From: Natronococcus amylolyticus DSM 10524
Lineage (GTDB): Archaea > Halobacteriota > Halobacteria > Halobacteriales > Natrialbaceae
Assembly (NCBI RefSeq): GCF_000337675.1
Contig: NZ_AOIB01000016.1
Location: 75,057-139,056, forward strand
Direction: 5' to 3'
Length of the DNA stretch: 64,000 bases
Below the pieces are notes generated by a model, which was not told the origin of the DNA, searched no databases, and worked only from the letters and a program-made list of their open reading frames with translations. Both the position numbers and the translations under genes were made by a program. How positions within the stretch are numbered: the first letter of the stretch is position 1; each line of letters begins with the position of its first letter. Positions 19,789 to 28,486 of the stretch are shown piece by piece.

Positions 19789-20517
19789 ATGGGAGAGATA
19801 CAACTCGCACTGTTGAACGCGGCTCACGAGGCGACCGATACACGACGAAACTTCCGCCGGGAGCTCGACGCCGAGCTGACGGAGTTTCACTGCCCGTCCG
19901 GCGAGTTTCCCGACGACTTCCGCTACGACGGGTTCGTTGTCACCGGTTCGCGAGCGTCGGTCTACTGGGACCGGGAGTGGATCGGCCGGCTGAAGACCTG
20001 GACTGGCGATGCGATCCGGGCCGGGTTGCCGGCGCTCGGCGTCTGTTACGGGCACCAGCTCCTCGCGGACGTGATGGGCGGCCGCGTCAAAGCCATGGGC
20101 GAGTACGAGATCGGGTACCGGACGGTCGAACAGGACGGTGCGAATCGCCTTCTCGAGGGCGTCGACCGAACGATGACTGTCTTTACTACCCACTCCGACC
20201 ACGTCTGCGAGGAGCCGCCGGGTGCGACGGTGTTCGCGAGAAACGAGTACGGGATCCACGGTTTCCGAAAGGATCGCGTCTTCGCCGTGCAGTTCCATCC
20301 GGAGTACGACATGGAGATGGCCGAATCGGTCACCGCGGGAAAGTCCGATCAACTCACCGAGGAGCGTATCGACGCGGTTCTCGAGGGGATCGACGCCGGA
20401 AACTACGACGCGGCCTGCGAGGCAAAACGGCTGTTCGATAACTTCCTCGCGTACGTCGAAGAGATCCAGGCGAAACGACTCGCAGCGGACGGCGGACCGA
20501 ACGAGCCGTCCCGCTGA
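19789..20517 (+). CDS. Class I glutamine amidotransferase-like protein
   Basis: A 242-residue stand-alone class I GATase domain. The nucleophile elbow ALGVCYGHQ gives Cys86, and FHPEYD gives His170 and Glu172, so the full catalytic triad is present. The family includes GMP synthase subunits but also free gamma-glutamyl hydrolases. The gene is directly behind a GCS2-type gamma-glutamyl ligase and no synthetase partner is nearby, so hydrolysis of a gamma-glutamyl product is a reasonable inference. It is annotated elsewhere loosely as a GMP-synthase homologue, which I consider less likely here. Confidence 0.85.
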   Translation: MGEIQLALLNAAHEATDTRRNFRRELDAELTEFHCPSGEFPDDFRYDGFVVTGSRASVYWDREWIGRLKTWTGDAIRAGLPALGVCYGHQLLADVMGGRVKAMGEYEIGYRTVEQDGANRLLEGVDRTMTVFTTHSDHVCEEPPGATVFARNEYGIHGFRKDRVFAVQFHPEYDMEMAESVTAGKSDQLTEERIDAVLEGIDAGNYDAACEAKRLFDNFLAYVEEIQAKRLAADGGPNEPSR

Positions 20518-20551
20518 CTGCGACCGGCGGGGTGCCATCGGGGGTGTCGAT

Positions 20552-21526
20552 TCAGTCGTGCCCGTAGACCGGCACCGGCTCGTACGGCTCCTCGAGGTAC
20601 TCGACGTCCGAGTCGGAGAGCGAAATCTCGAGCGCCTCCACGGCCTCCTCCAGGTGCTTGACGCTCGAGGTGCCGACGATCGGCGCGGTCGTATTGTCGT
20701 TCTCGAACTGCCAGGCCAGCGCAATCTGGGCCATCGTGACGCCGCGGTCGTCGGCGAGTTCTCCCACCCGTTCGTTGATCGCCTCGCTTGCCGGGAACTC
20801 GTGGTAGGGGACGCCCGCGTTCTCGACCTCGTGGTCTGCCCGCGTCGTCGTCCGAAACTCCTCGTGTGGTCGGGCGAGGTAGCCAGCGCCGAGGGGGCTC
20901 CAGGGCATCGTGGCGACGTCGTACTTCCGGCAAACGGGGAACATCTCGCGTTCCTCCTCGCGGTAGGCCAGGTGGTAGAGGTTTTGCATGGTCTCGAACG
21001 GGGCCAGTCCCTCCCGTTCGCTCACCCGCCGGGCCTCGAGGAACTGGTGGGCCCACATCGAGGACGCCCCGAGGTGACGGACCTGCCCGCGGCGGACGGC
21101 GTCGTCGAGCGCGCGCATCGTCGTCTCGATCGGCGTGTCGTAATCCCAGCGGTGGATCTGGTAGAGGTCGAGGGTGTCCAGCCCGAGACGGTCGAGGGAG
21201 GCTTCGAGCTCCTGCTCGATCGTCTTCCGTGAGAGCCCCTCGGCGTTTCGGTGGTCGTTCGCGCCCGGAAACCGGACCTTCGAGGCGACGACGAACTCGT
21301 CGCGGTCGTAGTCGGCCAGCACGTCGCCGAGGATCGCCTCGCTCTCGCCCGCCGAGTAGACGTTCGCCGTGTCGAAGAAGTTGATCCCCAGGTCGATCGC
21401 CTGCTCGAGGAGTTCCCGTCCCTCCTCCTCGTCCAACATCCAGTCCTGACCGCTGCCGAAGCTCATACAGCCGAGACAGATCTTGCTCACGGTCGTCCCG
21501 GTCGAGCCGAGCGTCGTGTACTCCAT
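20552..21526 (-). CDS. Aldo/keto reductase
   Basis: A 324-residue NAD(P)H-dependent oxidoreductase with the TIM-barrel pattern: MEYTTLGSTGTTVSKICLGC at the start, INFFDTANVYSAGESE (Asp and Tyr of the tetrad), VVASKVRF (Lys), LYQIHRWD (His), and a C-terminal IVGTSSVKHLEEAVEA that binds the NADP phosphate. I took ATG 21526 since the upstream 26 codons (to 21604) are not family-like. The physiological substrate cannot be predicted. The gene is convergent to the amidotransferase. Confidence 0.93.
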   Translation of the reverse strand: MEYTTLGSTGTTVSKICLGCMSFGSGQDWMLDEEEGRELLEQAIDLGINFFDTANVYSAGESEAILGDVLADYDRDEFVVASKVRFPGANDHRNAEGLSRKTIEQELEASLDRLGLDTLDLYQIHRWDYDTPIETTMRALDDAVRRGQVRHLGASSMWAHQFLEARRVSEREGLAPFETMQNLYHLAYREEEREMFPVCRKYDVATMPWSPLGAGYLARPHEEFRTTTRADHEVENAGVPYHEFPASEAINERVGELADDRGVTMAQIALAWQFENDNTTAPIVGTSSVKHLEEAVEALEISLSDSDVEYLEEPYEPVPVYGHD

Positions 21527-21674
21527 CGAACCGATCGATGGCCGTCGCGTCCAAATACCTACCGCTACCGAACTTTCGTTATCTCTCCTCCCTCTAAAAT
21601 TCACGTAACAGGGCGTCAGTCCCCAGAAAACCTATATATTTCGTTCCGATAGAACGCTACAGTGATCCGTCCTG

Positions 21675-22322
21675 TTGGGTGCGTTATCTAACGTCACGGC
21701 CGTGCTCTTCCCCGCCGTGTACGTGCTGTTCTTTCTGGGGACGGTCGGAATCCTCGCGTTCGCTCGCCGTCGATACGCTCGAGAGGTCTGGCTCGCGGGG
21801 TTCTTTACGACGCTGCTGGCCGTCACGCTGGTCGGTATGCCGCTGCTTCCGGTCGTCGACATGCACAAGTTCGCTCAACCGTCCGAGGAGGAAGAGACCT
21901 ACTACGAGATTCGGATGGTCGACGCGTCGGGCGAGGAACTCTGGTTCGACGACCGCTCGACGCCGCCGACGACGGGTACCCGAACGTCGACGGTCGCCGG
22001 TCAGATGGCCGACGAGTACACCGACGACCAGCGCCTCGAGATGGGCGAGTTCTACCTCGAAAACGCCAAGGAACACCGGCAGGCGGTCGAGTCCGGCGAC
22101 CGGTCGGTCACCGATCGGCTGCAGCCGCCGCGGTACGTCGACGACCGCGCATGGACCGCCGCGGAGCTCGAGGGCTACGAGTCGTTCGAGGCGATCCGGA
22201 TCTACGAGCGCACGGTGATCTACAGCGACGACAACACGGCGGTCGAATCGAACGAGGAGCGACCTCGGGTGACGATCGATCCGACCGACGGAACCGTCAC
22301 CGAACACGAGGAGAGCCGATGA
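21675..22322 (+). CDS. Membrane-anchored partner of the HTTM protein
   Basis: A 215-residue protein with two N-terminal membrane segments (about 9-29 and 37-58) and an acidic outer or inner soluble part of about 150 residues containing YYEIRMVDASGEELWFDDRS. No family is recognised. The frame opens with TTG 21675, and an in-frame stop is only four codons upstream; GTG at 21702 is another possible start. Its stop overlaps the ATG of the next gene (ATGA at 22319-22322), so the two are translated as a coupled pair. Confidence 0.7.
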   Translation: MGALSNVTAVLFPAVYVLFFLGTVGILAFARRRYAREVWLAGFFTTLLAVTLVGMPLLPVVDMHKFAQPSEEEETYYEIRMVDASGEELWFDDRSTPPTTGTRTSTVAGQMADEYTDDQRLEMGEFYLENAKEHRQAVESGDRSVTDRLQPPRYVDDRAWTAAELEGYESFEAIRIYERTVIYSDDNTAVESNEERPRVTIDPTDGTVTEHEESR

Positions 22323-23563
22323 GCGCGTTCGTCAACTACGTCGCCGACGACGGCCGTGCCTCGCCGCTCAACCTCGCCGTCGTCCGCGTGTTGCTCGGGA
22401 TGTACGTCATCTGGCGCGTGCTCTCGCTCGAGTGGGCGGCCTACGGGGAGTGGCCGGACTTCCACGTCGACGAGACGATCGGCTTCCTCCACCAGGATCT
22501 CTTCTTTGCGCTGTTGCCCTACCAGCAGTGGGTCGTCGCCGCGTTGCTAGTGCTGTTCGTCGTCGGCTACCGGACCCGCTGGACCGGCGGCCTCGCGAGT
22601 CTCCTGTTGATGCACATGCTTTCGGTCAAGGCGACGATCTACCTGGCCGGAACCGTCGAGTCGCTGTTCGTCTGCTCGTACCTGATCCTCATGTTCGCGC
22701 TGTTCGCCGAGGACGACCGGCTGTCGGTCGACGCGCTCCGCAGGACCGGCGACCGCTCGCTCGAGGAACTGAACGCCGTCCTGACCGACGAGAGAAACCG
22801 GGTCTACAGGATGCGCGCGCTCAAGTGGGGACTGCTCGCGGTCGCGATCATCTACGTCGGTTCGGCCTGGGGGAAGGCGCTGAACGGCCCGCTCGAGATC
22901 TGGCTCTCGGGTGCCGAACTCCAGCGGGATATCCTCTTCAATCGCGAGATAGCCGGCGTGGAGCGACCTATGGGGATGCCGCTTGTCGAAAACGAGCTCC
23001 TGGCGTGGGTTGGCTTCGTCGGCACTGCCGTGGTTCAGGTGTCGCTGTTCGTCGCCGCGGTTCTCGGCCTCTCGGTGACGCTTCCGATCCTCGGGATAAT
23101 CGGGTTCCACGTCTCGGTGATCCTCACCCTGGGGCTGTACTTCATCGACATGATCCTCGTCCTCTCGCTGTTTGCCGCCTGGGATCTTGCCTATCGGCGA
23201 CTCGCGGCTGACGCGGACGACGAGGCGACGGTTGTGTACGACGATCGCTGTCACGCGTGTGCCCGCGTGCTCGTCCCCTTCGCCCACCTCGACGGCACCG
23301 ACTCGGTTCGGTTCGTTCCGCGATCCGACGCCCCCGCCGAGCTGGCCGATCGCGACGCGGCACTGACCCTCTCAGACGACGGGGAGATCTCCGAGGGGTA
23401 CGAGGCGTTCCGTCGACTGATCGGGAAGTTTCGGCTGCTGGCGCCCATCACGTGGCTGATGGGCGTGTCGCCCCTTCGAACGGTCGGAACCCGTGCCTAC
23501 GACCGTGTCGTTCCCGATCGTCGTCGATATCGCTCGGACGCGCCGGAACCCGACAGCTCCTGA
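22319..23563 (+). CDS. HTTM membrane domain fused to DCC/DUF393 redox domain
   Basis: A 414-residue protein. Residues 1 to about 300 form an HTTM-type domain (the membrane part shared with vitamin K-dependent gamma-carboxylase), with segments such as LAVVRVLLGMYVIWRVLS and LALGLYFIDM-like helices late in the domain. Residues from about 305 match the DCC/DUF393 thioredoxin-like family, with the motif VVYDDRCHACARVL holding CxxC. The combination suggests a membrane quinone- or thiol-linked redox function. The ATG at 22319 overlaps the preceding stop, so both proteins are likely made together. The biochemical role is unknown. Confidence 0.85.
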   Translation: MSAFVNYVADDGRASPLNLAVVRVLLGMYVIWRVLSLEWAAYGEWPDFHVDETIGFLHQDLFFALLPYQQWVVAALLVLFVVGYRTRWTGGLASLLLMHMLSVKATIYLAGTVESLFVCSYLILMFALFAEDDRLSVDALRRTGDRSLEELNAVLTDERNRVYRMRALKWGLLAVAIIYVGSAWGKALNGPLEIWLSGAELQRDILFNREIAGVERPMGMPLVENELLAWVGFVGTAVVQVSLFVAAVLGLSVTLPILGIIGFHVSVILTLGLYFIDMILVLSLFAAWDLAYRRLAADADDEATVVYDDRCHACARVLVPFAHLDGTDSVRFVPRSDAPAELADRDAALTLSDDGEISEGYEAFRRLIGKFRLLAPITWLMGVSPLRTVGTRAYDRVVPDRRRYRSDAPEPDSS

Positions 23564-23583
23564 GGATCCGTTCCCCGCGTCGG

Positions 23584-23591
23584 ATTTATAC
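23584..23591 (+). promoter_or_regulatory. TATA box of the DUF460 gene
   Basis: ATTTATAC is centred 27 bases before the GTG start at 23615, the spacing expected for a leaderless haloarchaeal transcript. This supports the GTG as the real start. Confidence 0.6.
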
Positions 23592-23614
23592 CCGGGTCGA
23601 CCCTATGGCCCGCC

Positions 23615-25588
23615 GTGAGCACGCGAACGAGTGCGCTCGACGCGGTCGTCTTCGGCGTCGACGTTCAGAGCGGCGACGTACGCGGCGACGCGCCGTCGTA
23701 CGCCCTGGTCGTCTACGACGGCGAGGACGTCAGCCGGGACGTCGTCACGCACCGGAAACTCAGACGGTTGATCGACGACGAGGAGCCGGCCATCGTCGCC
23801 ACCGACAACATGTACGAGCTCGCGGCGGACAAGGATCAGCTGATCCACTTCCTGGGTTCGCTGCCCGCCGGGACGAAGCTCGTTCAGGTGACGGGCGCCG
23901 AACAGCCCGAGCCGCTCTCTCGCGTCGCGAAACGCCACGGGATCCCCTACGGCAAACAGCCGATGAAGGAGGCCGAGGCCGCGGCTCGGCTGGCGGCCCA
24001 CAACGTCGGCCACGAGGTCTCGGCGTTTACCGATACGACGACGGTCAAGGTCTCGAGGGGCCGCTCGACCGGCAGCGGCGGCTGGAGCGAGGACCGGTTC
24101 ACCCGTCGCATCCACGGCTCGGTCAAGAAGCGAGCCCGCGAGGTCGAGTCCGAACTCGAGGACGCGAACCTCGAGTTCGAGCGCGACGTCCGGGAGGCCT
24201 ACGGCGGCTTCGCAAACGCCGTCTTCACCGTCGAGGCCCGCCCGCAGGACATTCCGGTCTCGCGGAACCGGGCGGGCGACGTCCGGGTCGAGATCGAACG
24301 CGAGCGCCGCGACGGGATCGAGTTCCGCCCGCTGGCCAAACGCCGGGACCACGTCGTCGTCGGCATCGATCCAGGGACGACGACCGCAGCCGCGATCGTC
24401 TCGCTCGAGGGCGAGGTACTGGACGTCTGGAGCTCGCGAACGAGCGACACCGCGGACGTGATCGAGTGGATCGTCGAACGGGGTCGGCCGATCGTCGTGG
24501 CCGCGGACGTGACGCCGATACCCGAGACGGTCGAGAAGTTCCGCCGGAGCTTCGACGCCGCGGGCTGGGTTCCCGACAGCGATCTGCCGGTCGACGAGAA
24601 ACAACACCGGACTCGCGAACAGCCCTACGACGACGACCACCAGCGCGACGCGATGGCGGCCGCGCTGTTCGCCGTCGACGCCCACGAGGACCAGTTCGAG
24701 CGCATCGCCGAGCGGATCCCGCCGGGGATCGACCGCGGCGAGGTCACGGCCCGGGTCGTCGCCGGCGAGGAGAGCGTCGAGGCCGTCCTGACAGACCTGA
24801 CCGAGGACGACGGCGGCGAGGAGGAGTCGACCGAGCACGAGCCCCGCGAGCTGACCGAGGAGGAACGAGAGATCAAGGACCTGAAGAAACGGGTCGAACG
24901 GCTTCAGTCCCACGTCGGCACCCTCGAGGACCGACTCGAGGAGAAAGACGACCGCATCCACGAACTCGAGAACAGCCTCAGCGGCGCCCGCCGCCAGGAG
25001 CGAAAGGAGGTCCGCAGGGATCGGGAGGTCTCGAGGCTCGACCGTAAGGCCGACCGGCTCGAGCGCGAGCGCGACGAGGCCCGCGCGGAAGTCGAGGAGC
25101 TCGAGGGGAAAGTCGAGCGCATGAAGGCGCTCTGGAAGCTTGACCACTCGAACTTCAGCGATGTCTCCGCGAAGAAGGAGGGGCTCGTTCCGGTCAAGGT
25201 CGTCGAGAAGTTCACCAAGGGAGCGATCCGCGAGGCCGACGAGCAGTACGGTATCGCCGCCGGCGACGTCGTCCACCTTCGGGATGCCAGCGGCGCGGGT
25301 CGCTCGACTGCGGAGCTGCTCGCGGGGTTCGACCCGCGAGTCGTGCTAAAGGAGGGTGGGCTCTCCGACGTGGCCGACGAGATCCTCTTCGAGGCCGAGA
25401 TCCCGGTCGGTCCGGCCGACGACGTCGCGATGCAGGAGGTCGACGAGCTCGCGGTTGCCCGCGAGGAGGACGTCGAGGCCGCCATCGACGACTGGCACGA
25501 CCGCGCCGAGGAGCGCACCCGCGATCGGAAGGCGGAGATGGTCGATCAGGTCATCAGCGAACATCGGGCGGGCGACAACGAGGTATGA
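23615..25588 (+). CDS. DUF460 RuvC/RNase H-fold protein with coiled coil
   Basis: A 657-residue archaeal protein of the DUF460 (COG2433) family. The second RNase H-like unit has GIDPGTTTAAAI (Asp252), IVVAADVTPIP (Asp298) and DDDHQRDAMAAALFA (His342, Asp345), the order of RuvC/YqgF nucleases. The N-terminal part shows a parallel set, VVFGVDVQSGD (Asp16) and AIVATDN (Asp64), but ends in KEAEAAARLA, so it may be a degenerate copy. From about 400 to 510 a long coiled coil follows, then a conserved alpha/beta end. A role in DNA or RNA processing is inferred; none is proven. GTG start. Confidence 0.88.
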   Translation: MSTRTSALDAVVFGVDVQSGDVRGDAPSYALVVYDGEDVSRDVVTHRKLRRLIDDEEPAIVATDNMYELAADKDQLIHFLGSLPAGTKLVQVTGAEQPEPLSRVAKRHGIPYGKQPMKEAEAAARLAAHNVGHEVSAFTDTTTVKVSRGRSTGSGGWSEDRFTRRIHGSVKKRAREVESELEDANLEFERDVREAYGGFANAVFTVEARPQDIPVSRNRAGDVRVEIERERRDGIEFRPLAKRRDHVVVGIDPGTTTAAAIVSLEGEVLDVWSSRTSDTADVIEWIVERGRPIVVAADVTPIPETVEKFRRSFDAAGWVPDSDLPVDEKQHRTREQPYDDDHQRDAMAAALFAVDAHEDQFERIAERIPPGIDRGEVTARVVAGEESVEAVLTDLTEDDGGEEESTEHEPRELTEEEREIKDLKKRVERLQSHVGTLEDRLEEKDDRIHELENSLSGARRQERKEVRRDREVSRLDRKADRLERERDEARAEVEELEGKVERMKALWKLDHSNFSDVSAKKEGLVPVKVVEKFTKGAIREADEQYGIAAGDVVHLRDASGAGRSTAELLAGFDPRVVLKEGGLSDVADEILFEAEIPVGPADDVAMQEVDELAVAREEDVEAAIDDWHDRAEERTRDRKAEMVDQVISEHRAGDNEV

Positions 25589-25627
25589 CCGCACCCCGGC
25601 TCGAGGCGGGGTCGATGAGCCGACCGT

Positions 25628-25807
25628 TCACATCATGCCGAACTGCCGGAACACGCTCGAGACGAGCGCCTTTACGGCCAGGCCGATCCCGAGGAGGATG
25701 AGCGCCAGTCCCGCGGCGACCAGGAGACTCTCGTAGGCGATAACGGCGAGACCGACCAGCAAGAGCGCGATACCGGCGATTCCGAGCGGACCGAGATGCC
25801 TCAGCAT
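25628..25807 (-). CDS. Small two-TM protein (DUF7470-like)
   Basis: A 59-residue protein beginning MLRHLGPLGIAGIALLLVG, with two membrane segments (about 8-25 and 28-46) and the end SSVFRQFGMM. It is too short for a 60-residue cut-off, but the composition is clearly that of a real membrane protein and resembles a haloarchaeal family of about the same length (DUF7470, recalled from pattern). Function is unknown. It is convergent with the DUF460 gene. Confidence 0.7.
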   Translation of the reverse strand: MLRHLGPLGIAGIALLLVGLAVIAYESLLVAAGLALILLGIGLAVKALVSSVFRQFGMM

Positions 25808-25900
25808 ACGCTGGACTGGTCAGGGCAGAGAGATAAACGACGTGGTTCGTCACGGGTACAGACCGACAGCCGGGGCGATTCGACCGGGAAATCGATAAAG

Positions 25901-25909
25901 GATTAAACC
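25901..25909 (+). promoter_or_regulatory. TATA-like element of eif1A
   Basis: GATTAAACC is centred about 27 bases before the ATG at 25932, predicting a leaderless transcript. Confidence 0.5.
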
Positions 25910-25931
25910 GATCGAACGCGAAGCCCGCGAT

Positions 25932-26222
25932 ATGAGCGACGACGGTGACGGCGGTCGGAACGACCTTCGGATGCCCGACGACGACGAGGTGTTCGCGACC
26001 GTGACCAACATGCTCGGAGCGAACCGCGTCAAGGTACGGTGTGCCGACGGAACCGAACGGACCGCACGAATCCCCGGAAAGATGCAAAAGCGCATCTGGA
26101 TCCGCGAGGACGACGTCGTCCTCGTCGATCCCTGGGACTGGCAGGACGAGAAGGCCGACATCACCTGGCGCTACGAGAAGAGCGAGGCCGATCAGCTCCG
26201 GCGCGAAGGTCACATCCAGTAG
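25932..26222 (+). CDS. eif1A: Translation initiation factor aIF1A
   Basis: A 96-residue OB-fold factor that binds the small ribosomal subunit at the A site and helps start-codon selection. Characteristic parts are [57 protein letters not shown]. Its length is normal. It is a single gene with its own promoter element and a T-run downstream. Confidence 0.97.
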   Translation: MSDDGDGGRNDLRMPDDDEVFATVTNMLGANRVKVRCADGTERTARIPGKMQKRIWIREDDVVLVDPWDWQDEKADITWRYEKSEADQLRREGHIQ

Positions 26223-26225
26223 GTT

Positions 26226-26233
26226 CGTTTTTG
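26226..26233 (+). terminator. T-run behind eif1A
   Basis: Five T residues start 5 bases after the stop codon of eif1A, a typical haloarchaeal U-rich transcript end. Confidence 0.4.
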
Positions 26234-26321
26234 CGCTTCGTTCGCGTGCTCCTCGAGCGTCACAGCGACGGCGTCATTTCGCTTACGTTCTTCGGGACCG
26301 ACAGTCAGCAAAATAGCGGCG

Positions 26322-26603
26322 TTATCGGGCGTCGACGCGGATTTCGACGGTGCCGATACCGGGCACCTCGAGTTCGGTCATCCGGCCGTGGAGCTCGCGA
26401 GCCAGCGCCGGCGCTCCGAGTCGGAAGACCAGTGCTGCGGCCGCAACGGCGCCGACGGCGGCAGCGACGGTTAGCGGGTAGCTGATCGCGACGAGCAGCC
26501 CCATCGCCGCGAGGACGAAGAGGAGCCCGCCGCCGATCGAACCCGACCTCGCGGTTCGTTCTCGAGTCGATGCGGCCGACTGGGGATGGAAGTATCGCGT
26601 CAT
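26322..26603 (-). CDS. Two-TM hypothetical membrane protein
   Basis: A 93-residue protein with two adjacent hydrophobic segments (about 27-63), then a short acidic/basic C-terminal region ending EVPGIGTVEIRVDAR. The ATG at 26603 (MTRYFHPQSA) was chosen; an upstream ATG at 26627 would add eight residues. No family recognised. Confidence 0.6.
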   Translation of the reverse strand: MTRYFHPQSAASTRERTARSGSIGGGLLFVLAAMGLLVAISYPLTVAAAVGAVAAAALVFRLGAPALARELHGRMTELEVPGIGTVEIRVDAR

Positions 26604-27026
26604 GAGTGGTTTCGGTTCGAAGTACACACTCGACGCTTATAACCCTTCACCCTTCTGGTACTTTTAGATATGTGCTATCATGTGACATTCGGTGATTTCG
26701 TGTCGTGATGGCCTACAGAACCACGTAACGAGTACCATGATACCCTCTCTCTGTATCTCGAAATAGTTACAAATCGTGCCGGAACGATCATGTGGAACCG
26801 CCGATTCGGTCGATCGACGTCGGACGAACGGCGCGATCGCTCGAGAGACTCGAGTCTCCAAACTCGAGTCGAAACGAGGGTGGAAAACGAGGTCGTGGAT
26901 CAGAACGGTCGATCGATCGTGACGTGGCCGACGAGCGACCGGCGATTCGGACGGGCTGCTGTGACTGCGTACCGGAGCCCCCGCGGGACGGCTCGCGATC
27001 TCGGACCCGACGTACGGACGTCCGTC
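26604..27026. other. Gene-free stretch with palindromes
   Basis: No gene is recognised. The half near 26640-26780 is AT-rich for this genome and includes ATATGTGCTATCATG-like promoter-type sequence. The other half holds the 14-base perfect palindrome GAGACTCGAGTCTC at 26845-26858 and a second ACTCGAGT at 26862-26869. Confidence 0.45.
26845..26869. repeat. Perfect 14-base palindrome plus repeated core
   Basis: GAGACTCGAGTCTC is identical to its reverse complement; its core ACTCGAGT appears again three bases further on. It lies about 160 bases downstream of the aminotransferase stop (minus strand). It might be a binding site or part of a transcript end. Confidence 0.6.
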
Positions 27027-28139
27027 TTAGAGGTCGGCGACGTCCTCGATGGCGTCGGTCAGCGCCTCGATGCTCCCGACGTCGTGTTCGCCCATATGGC
27101 CGATGCGGAACGTCTTCTCCCCGAGCTGTGAGCCGTAGCCGTTCGAGAAGGCGAAATCGTACTTCTCGCTGACGGTTTCGATGGTCTCGGCGACGTCGAT
27201 CCCCTGCGTGTTCTCGATACAGCTCACCGTCTGGGACTCGTAGCCCTCCTCGGGGAACATCCCGAAGTGGTCGCGGGCCCACTCGCGGGTGTACTCGGCC
27301 ATTTCGCGGTGTCGCTCGTCGCGGGCCTCGTGACCCTCCTCGAGCATGTGTTTCATCTGTTTGCGGTAGGCGAGCATGATCGGAATCGCCGGCGTGGAGT
27401 GGGTCTGGCCCTTCCGGTCGTAGTAGTCGATCGTTCGCTGGAAGCCGCCGTACCACGAGGCCGACCCCTTCTCGAGTTCGCGCTCGTAGGCGTCGTCGCT
27501 GACGGCACAGATCGCCAGCCCGGGCGGCATCGCGAACGCCTTCTGGGAGGACGCGAAGATGACGTCGACGTTGTGCTCGTCGATATCGACGTAGTCCCCG
27601 CCCAGCGACGACACCGCGTCGACGACGAAGTAGGTGTCCGGATACTCGGCGACGACGTCGCCGATCTCCTCGATCGGGTTCCGAACGCCCGTCGAGGACT
27701 CGTTCATCACGCAGGCGACGACGTCGTAGTCGGTGTCGCTCGCCTCGAGAGCCTCCCGGATATCCTCGGGCTTGACCGCCTGCCCCCACTCGTACTCGAG
27801 TCGGTCGACGTTCTTGCCGAGGCGCTCGGCGACGTTGGCGTGGCGCTCGCTGAAGCTCCCGCAGGTCGCGACGAGGATGTTCTCGTCGACGAGGTTGAGC
27901 GTCGAGGCCTCCCAGAACTCGGTTCCCGAAGCGGTGAGAACGACGACGTCGTTGTCGGTGCCGAGGAACTCCCTCGTGTCCTCGACGATCGTCGTGTAGA
28001 GGTCGGTCATCCGGTCCATGCGGTGGCCGAACATCGGCTCGCACATCGCCTCGAGGACGTCCTCGCGCACCTCGGTCGGGCCGGGAATGTACAGCGTCTT
28101 GTCGGGATAGTCGTCTCCGTATTCGCGTTTTTCGGTCAC
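27027..28139 (-). CDS. Class V PLP aminotransferase (alanine/serine-glyoxylate type)
   Basis: A 370-residue fold-type I PLP enzyme of the class V family. It starts with LYIPGPTEVREDVLEAM, has the Schiff-base lysine in FASSQKAFAMPPG, and the HSTPAIPIMLA block typical for alanine-glyoxylate / serine-glyoxylate transaminases. It would move the amino group between alanine or serine and glyoxylate or pyruvate in the cytoplasm; phosphoserine use is a further possibility, as the dedicated archaeal step between SerA and SerB is often filled by this family, and both serA and serB occur in this window. That link is inference. Confidence 0.88.
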   Translation of the reverse strand: MTEKREYGDDYPDKTLYIPGPTEVREDVLEAMCEPMFGHRMDRMTDLYTTIVEDTREFLGTDNDVVVLTASGTEFWEASTLNLVDENILVATCGSFSERHANVAERLGKNVDRLEYEWGQAVKPEDIREALEASDTDYDVVACVMNESSTGVRNPIEEIGDVVAEYPDTYFVVDAVSSLGGDYVDIDEHNVDVIFASSQKAFAMPPGLAICAVSDDAYERELEKGSASWYGGFQRTIDYYDRKGQTHSTPAIPIMLAYRKQMKHMLEEGHEARDERHREMAEYTREWARDHFGMFPEEGYESQTVSCIENTQGIDVAETIETVSEKYDFAFSNGYGSQLGEKTFRIGHMGEHDVGSIEALTDAIEDVADL

Positions 28140-28244
28140 GTAACCACCTGAGTACGGTTCACTGGGTCGCGAGGCGGTATGGTAGTTGTGGATGGCACAG
28201 GACGGGAGGGCTCGTCGTCTCGACGACGCTACCGATGCATCGTC

Positions 28245-28423
28245 TCACTGGTCGACCCAGCCGTAGTCCCGCGTCTCGTCGCCGGCGACCGTCTCGAGGA
28301 CGTGGTCGAACTTCGCGTAGAAGAGTACCAGCCGATCAGTCCGAACGCCGGGAGGAACACGGCCGTTCCGACGTCGCCGACGTCCGAACCGACGAGCGCA
28401 CGGTAGCAAAAGCGGTCGTCATC
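28245..28423 (-). pseudogene. Frameshifted small-protein gene
   Basis: On the minus strand one frame gives DRFCYRALVGSDVGDVG, TAVFLPAFGLIG and then turns to non-coding sequence near 28331. The neighbouring frame continues from the same point as LVLFYAKFDHVLETVAGDE and ends TRDYGWVDQ-stop at 28245-28247. Joined, they form one coherent membrane-segment plus acidic-tail protein of about 60 residues. A single missing base after GG (28332/28331) explains the break. No ATG exists in the first frame, so the true start is uncertain. It may be a real decay or a sequencing error. Confidence 0.6.
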
Positions 28424-28486
28424 TGGCCCGATCGTTCGAGCCGCGGCACACGTCTTGTCGTGTGCCGAACGGTCGATCGTCGCCGA

